NCBI GenBank assembly: GCA_027579435.1
Contig: JANBPK010001358.1
Location: 1-20,660 of the forward strand
Source of the DNA: Candolleomyces eurysporus
Lineage: Eukaryota; Basidiomycota; Agaricomycetes; Agaricales; Psathyrellaceae
DNA: 20,660 nt
Direction of reading: 5' to 3'
Positions within the stretch are counted from its first letter, which is position 1. The number at the start of each line of letters is the position of its first letter. The notes under the pieces are model-generated. The model was not told the origin of the DNA. It searched no databases and worked only from the letters and a program-made list of their open reading frames with translations. Shown here one piece after another: positions 18,216 through 20,660 of this stretch. Position numbers and translations under genes: made by a program.

Positions 18216-19256
18216 AGGGGAATGGCAATCGGTGGATTTGGAGGTGCTGGGCCTGGAATTTCTTCCAGGCGGGCCATCCAGGCAGCCAGGCCCTGTGACG
18301 CTTGGTCAGCGAGGGAGGTGGCAGCAAAGAGGCGGTCATTGTTCCCGAACTCGTAGTCCGAGTCGTCAGCGGCATGGGCGCGAGCCTTTCCTTTGGCCTT
18401 GGTGGACTTGCCACTCTTGCCACAGCCACCGCATTGACGATGTTTCTTCCCCTGTTGCTGCTGCTGCGGAACGAATTCCGCACGCTGCTGAGGGGGCGCT
18501 GAAGGGTGACAACCCTTCTGCTGCGAATGAAACTGGGGGGATGCCTTCTTGTGCTTTACCGCAGAAATGCGGTTGGCGAGAGGCTTAACAGCAGGTCGCT
18601 GTTTCCTTTCCCACTCGGTGACAAGATACCCTTTGGTATCTTTCAATTTAAGAGCGTTCTGGTTAATATCTTGAACCAGGAGAGGCATGATAGTACGGTA
18701 GAATTCTGGAAGCTTCATAACAAGAAGCATCGACAGAACTTCATCATCGAATTTGATCCCGGCCTTTGACAACTTGGAAACCAAGTCGTCGAACTGGCCC
18801 AGCTCCTTATGGGGATTAGAGGTCCTGGGGAGCTGGAATCTCATGAGTTGCATGAACCATGAGAACTTCTGGGACGACGAGGTCTTCCCGTACTTATCCT
18901 GGAAAGTGGCCCAGGTGGCCGCTGCGTCATCCTCGGTTACGTGGATGTGCAGGGACTCCTTGATACGGAGCTTGAGAGCTCCGATCGCTGAATCGTTATC
19001 CGCGATCCACTTCATCCTCTGCTCAATGCGGAGCTTCTTGGCCTCGGCGGGGTATTTCACCGCCGGTGCAGCCTCAATCCCTCGTTCTGTGTCCGCAGCG
19101 ACTGCTGAACAGTCCTCGAGCTCTTCAAGAAGCTTGGACTGTCCACTCACAATCTGCCATAGAGACTGGAACTGGAGATAGGAGCGCCTAGCGGGTATAG
19201 TTGGAGCCGTCAAAGATGGGAACGACGGAGAGGTTGTTGGCGGAGGTGGAAGACAT
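18216..19256 (-). CDS. gag: Copia gag (capsid), with frameshift near 19189
   Basis: The probable start is ATG 19254-19256 (MSSTSANNLSVV, then FDGSNYTR). One extra base near 19189 then shifts the frame; after it the reading continues SYLQFQSLWQIVSGQ and runs open. Typical UBN2/copia gag features follow: ATWATFQDKYG, LMRFQL, LSKLSKAGIKFDDEVL and MLLVMKLPEFYRTIMPLLVQ. The nucleocapsid knuckle is degenerate: CGGCGKSGKS keeps Cys-x2-Cys but lacks the His and last Cys of CX2CX4HX4C. A Gln-rich stretch precedes it. Gag forms the virus-like particle that packages RNA. The frame ends by shifting into the next reading near 18215; no canonical slippery heptamer is aligned there, so this is more likely an indel than programmed frameshifting. 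The insertion near 19189 would block translation from the proper start. Confidence 0.8.
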
Positions 19257-19281
19257 CTATAAATAAAGCCTTCATCAGTAA

Positions 19282-19297
19282 GAGGCTCTGCGACCAA
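19282..19297 (-). other. Primer-binding-site-like motif of copia element
   Basis: On the minus strand TTGGTCGCAGAGCCTC lies 26 bases upstream of the gag ATG. It resembles the TGGTNNCAGAGCC-type site complementary to initiator tRNA used by many Ty1/copia elements. In a complete element the 5' LTR would end within a few bases upstream; here the LTR is missing and the adjacent sequence is unrelated. Confidence 0.5.
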
Positions 19298-19300
19298 TCA

Positions 19301-19329
19301 AATAATTTAAAAGGGAAAAATAAATTATT
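19301..19329. repeat. AT-rich inverted repeat at element junction
   Basis: Perfect 9-bp arms aataattta (19301-19309) and taaattatt (19321-19329) flank an 11-base loop. It sits only 4 bases beyond the PBS-like motif, at the join between the copia element and the neighbouring retroelement. Confidence 0.7.
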
Positions 19330-19344
19330 GAATGGGCGACCCCA

Positions 19345-20355
19345 TTACTGCCTTCCGCGCCTAGCCTCCTCCCGACATGCCCGAGGGCATGGGGTATTGC
19401 TCTGTAAGTTCAGCAACAATACAACGCCTTTGACCAGATCTCTGTTGGGAATAGGCGGAGACGGTCGTGGAGTACCCGGGTAGTCCGGAGGTGGACTAGA
19501 CCCGACCACGGTGGTTGTCTCCAAAGGGGGTTGATTCTCCTTATCGGAGTCGGACTCCATCGAGTGAGGATCTTCTGGGATGACACGCTCACCCCGCGAA
19601 GATCTGGCCGCGGCGATCTCAGGGTCAGGGCCAATGTCACGTCGATTCAACGACTGTGCACCCTGAGGGCCTTCTGGAACGGCCAGTCTCTGCACTGCCT
19701 GTGTGGCCAAAGCCTGCCGCACGGCAACCGTAAGAGACTCACTCGACCCAGGCTGACCTGGAGGGACATAACCGTCAGGACGGCATCTCCAGATATGCGC
19801 AGCCTGCACTGGTTGGGGACGTCGGGGTGTCAATAATGTGGAGAAGGGACGACGTGTGTTGGGTGGCAGGTTACTGCAAACAGCAGCCTCCTGCCTACTT
19901 TGATCCAGATCTGCTTGAGATAGAATCGTAGTTTCTGACCTCTGCAACGGAGGACCAACACGTGGAATCGTTACCGGTGCTGCGGATCTGTGGCGCTGGC
20001 CTCTACCACTAGACCCACCGGTTTCTACCCTAGAAGGGTATCTCCCTGGGGCGTCTCGACTGGGAGCATTCGCAGCTAAATGCGAGTGGTGTCCCAGCAA
20101 TGGGTTTGTCAATTCGCGCTGATGATCCTCGCAATTTGGATCTGCGCACCAATTGCACACCTGTCTTTGAGGCCGATAACCAGCATCTACTGCAAAGCGA
20201 TTTACAAAATCGCCAAGTCTTCCGATGGTACGTTCCATTTGACTGAAACGTTCCTCCATATGGCGAGCTCTGGCTTCTGACCGTAAACGGGCCAATTCCA
20301 GTTCTCGCCTCCGGTTGTCAGACTCCCAGAACTGTCGCCCAAGCGACTCTGGCAT
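19345..20355 (-). CDS. Gag-like protein of a second retroelement (likely truncated)
   Basis: The frame of 336 codons starts 5 bases inside the end of the LTR at 20360 (MPESLGRQFWESDNRRR). Residues about 10-50 form an Arg/Glu-rich probable coiled coil (ELELARLRSEARARHMEERF), followed by a Cys/His cluster CNWCADPNCEDH around 68-79 that could bind metal. The rest is Pro/Ser/Arg-rich and low complexity, with SDKENQPP near the end. It stops about 50 bp before the junction with the copia element, so the natural C-terminus is probably lost. The location directly after an LTR suggests a gag or accessory N-terminal protein. I cannot assign a family. It does not resemble the decayed gag next to the related LTR at 9547-10108. 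A host gene driven by the LTR is an alternative. Confidence 0.55.
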   Translation of the reverse strand: MPESLGRQFWESDNRRRELELARLRSEARARHMEERFSQMERTIGRLGDFVNRFAVDAGYRPQRQVCNWCADPNCEDHQRELTNPLLGHHSHLAANAPSRDAPGRYPSRVETGGSSGRGQRHRSAAPVTIPRVGPPLQRSETTILSQADLDQSRQEAAVCSNLPPNTRRPFSTLLTPRRPQPVQAAHIWRCRPDGYVPPGQPGSSESLTVAVRQALATQAVQRLAVPEGPQGAQSLNRRDIGPDPEIAAARSSRGERVIPEDPHSMESDSDKENQPPLETTTVVGSSPPPDYPGTPRPSPPIPNRDLVKGVVLLLNLQSNTPCPRACREEARRGRQ

Positions 20356-20359
20356 GCGG

Positions 20360-20660
20360 TGAAGTGATCGTGAACGGCGAGACTACTAAAACACACAACC
20401 TAACACCTACACCAACTCTAAGTCGAGCCGTGCGAGGTAAGCCGTATGTATAGACCTTTGTAGTCGTGCCGCACCAAATCGGGGGTGCGAGTATGGGGGG
20501 TAGTGTAGAGTATTAAGAATTTACAGATTCTCTCTCTTGTGCACACTAATTCCAAGTAATCGAGGGGTACTCGATAATCACACAGTTAACCTATAAGGTT
20601 ACTTCTTTATAGCCTTGTTCTTTCCTTTACTTAGTATCACGCCGCGTGAGATAAAAGTCA
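20360..20660 (-). repeat. Partial LTR, relative of the LTR at 9547-10108
   Basis: This copy keeps CpGs that are TG or CA in the older copy (for example gtcgagccgtgcgag here against gttgagccatgcgag there), so it is younger or better protected. It ends, in element orientation, with CACTTCA next to the gag-like ATG. A minus-strand TATAAA lies at 20606-20611. The outer end is beyond the window; by comparison about 260 bp are missing. Confidence 0.65.

Larger units (their letters stand above)
12312..19297 (-). mobile_element. Ty1/copia retrotransposon, 3' LTR present, 5' LTR absent
   Basis: In minus-strand order: PBS-like motif, gag, a long unrecognised region, protease, integrase, RT, RNase H, polypurine tract and 3' LTR. 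The integrase-before-RT order identifies Ty1/copia. Pol appears intact apart from three N bases, each of which looks like a surplus base. Gag has a one-base insertion and a frameshift at its end, and one TAG interrupts the frame at 17139-17141. No copy of the 562-bp LTR occurs upstream of gag: at 19297 the element stops and a different retroelement begins. The base pairs flanking the LTR (12307-12311, ttaag) are not repeated at the other edge. Confidence 0.85.

Noticed and set aside
18205..18225. Programmed -1 frameshift between copia gag and the next frame
   Set aside because: The bases at the join (attcccctttgcgc) do not place an X-XXY-YYZ heptamer in the zero frame. A one-base indel is simpler, though unproven.
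1..20660. CRISPR array, operon or prophage structure
   Set aside because: No regularly spaced identical repeats with unique spacers; introns and LTR elements show eukaryotic DNA.

Overview
The window looks like a transposon graveyard from a filamentous fungus, most likely a basidiomycete (Agaricomycetes). The supported introns are short (47-60 bp, GT...AG, one with a CTAAC branch site). The coding material is mostly transposable elements of types common in those genomes: a Ty1/copia element, Ty3/gypsy-like remnants and a Tc1/mariner element. I see no bacterial operon, rRNA, intact tRNA or CRISPR array. Eight isolated N bases point to a draft assembly. The organism call is inference from element families and gene style, not from a recognised host gene.

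Left part (1 to about 10,108). Positions 1-438 form an inverted-repeat element of MITE or foldback type. From about 10,108 down to 1,267 on the minus strand lies an old, heavily decayed gypsy-like retrotransposon: an LTR at 9547-10108, a gag remnant at 8206-9041, then a gag C-terminus/protease/pre-RT reading frame at 1267-2508 with five in-frame stops. It is interrupted by a hAT-like inverted-repeat element (4038-8205), which is itself interrupted by a 3,080-bp Tc1/mariner-type transposon (4561-7640) flanked by TA. That transposon carries two convergent genes: a three-exon gene for a 542-residue protein with a SAM-like domain, and a DDE transposase disabled by two nonsense codons and an E-to-K change at the presumed catalytic Glu. 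All three lesions look like C-to-T changes at former CpG sites. The SAM-like passenger gene keeps an open reading frame and is the most interesting object in the window.

Middle (10,109-12,311). No recognisable gene. It holds a 31-bp imperfect tandem repeat and unassigned AT-rich sequence.

Right part (12,312-20,660). A much better preserved Ty1/copia element lies on the minus strand: 562-bp 3' LTR, polypurine tract, RNase H/RT, integrase, protease, an unusual long unrecognised region, gag and a primer-binding-site-like motif. Three single N bases in pol each coincide with a frame change, and deleting each N restores one continuous frame, so pol is probably intact. The 5' LTR is absent: the element stops at the PBS, and the adjoining DNA is a different retroelement end, namely a 336-residue gag-like gene and a partial LTR (20360 to window end). 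That partial LTR is related to the old gypsy LTR at 9547-10108.

Inferred order of events: gypsy-like insertion, then the hAT-like element, then the Tc1/mariner element inside it. The copia element is a separate and probably younger arrival.
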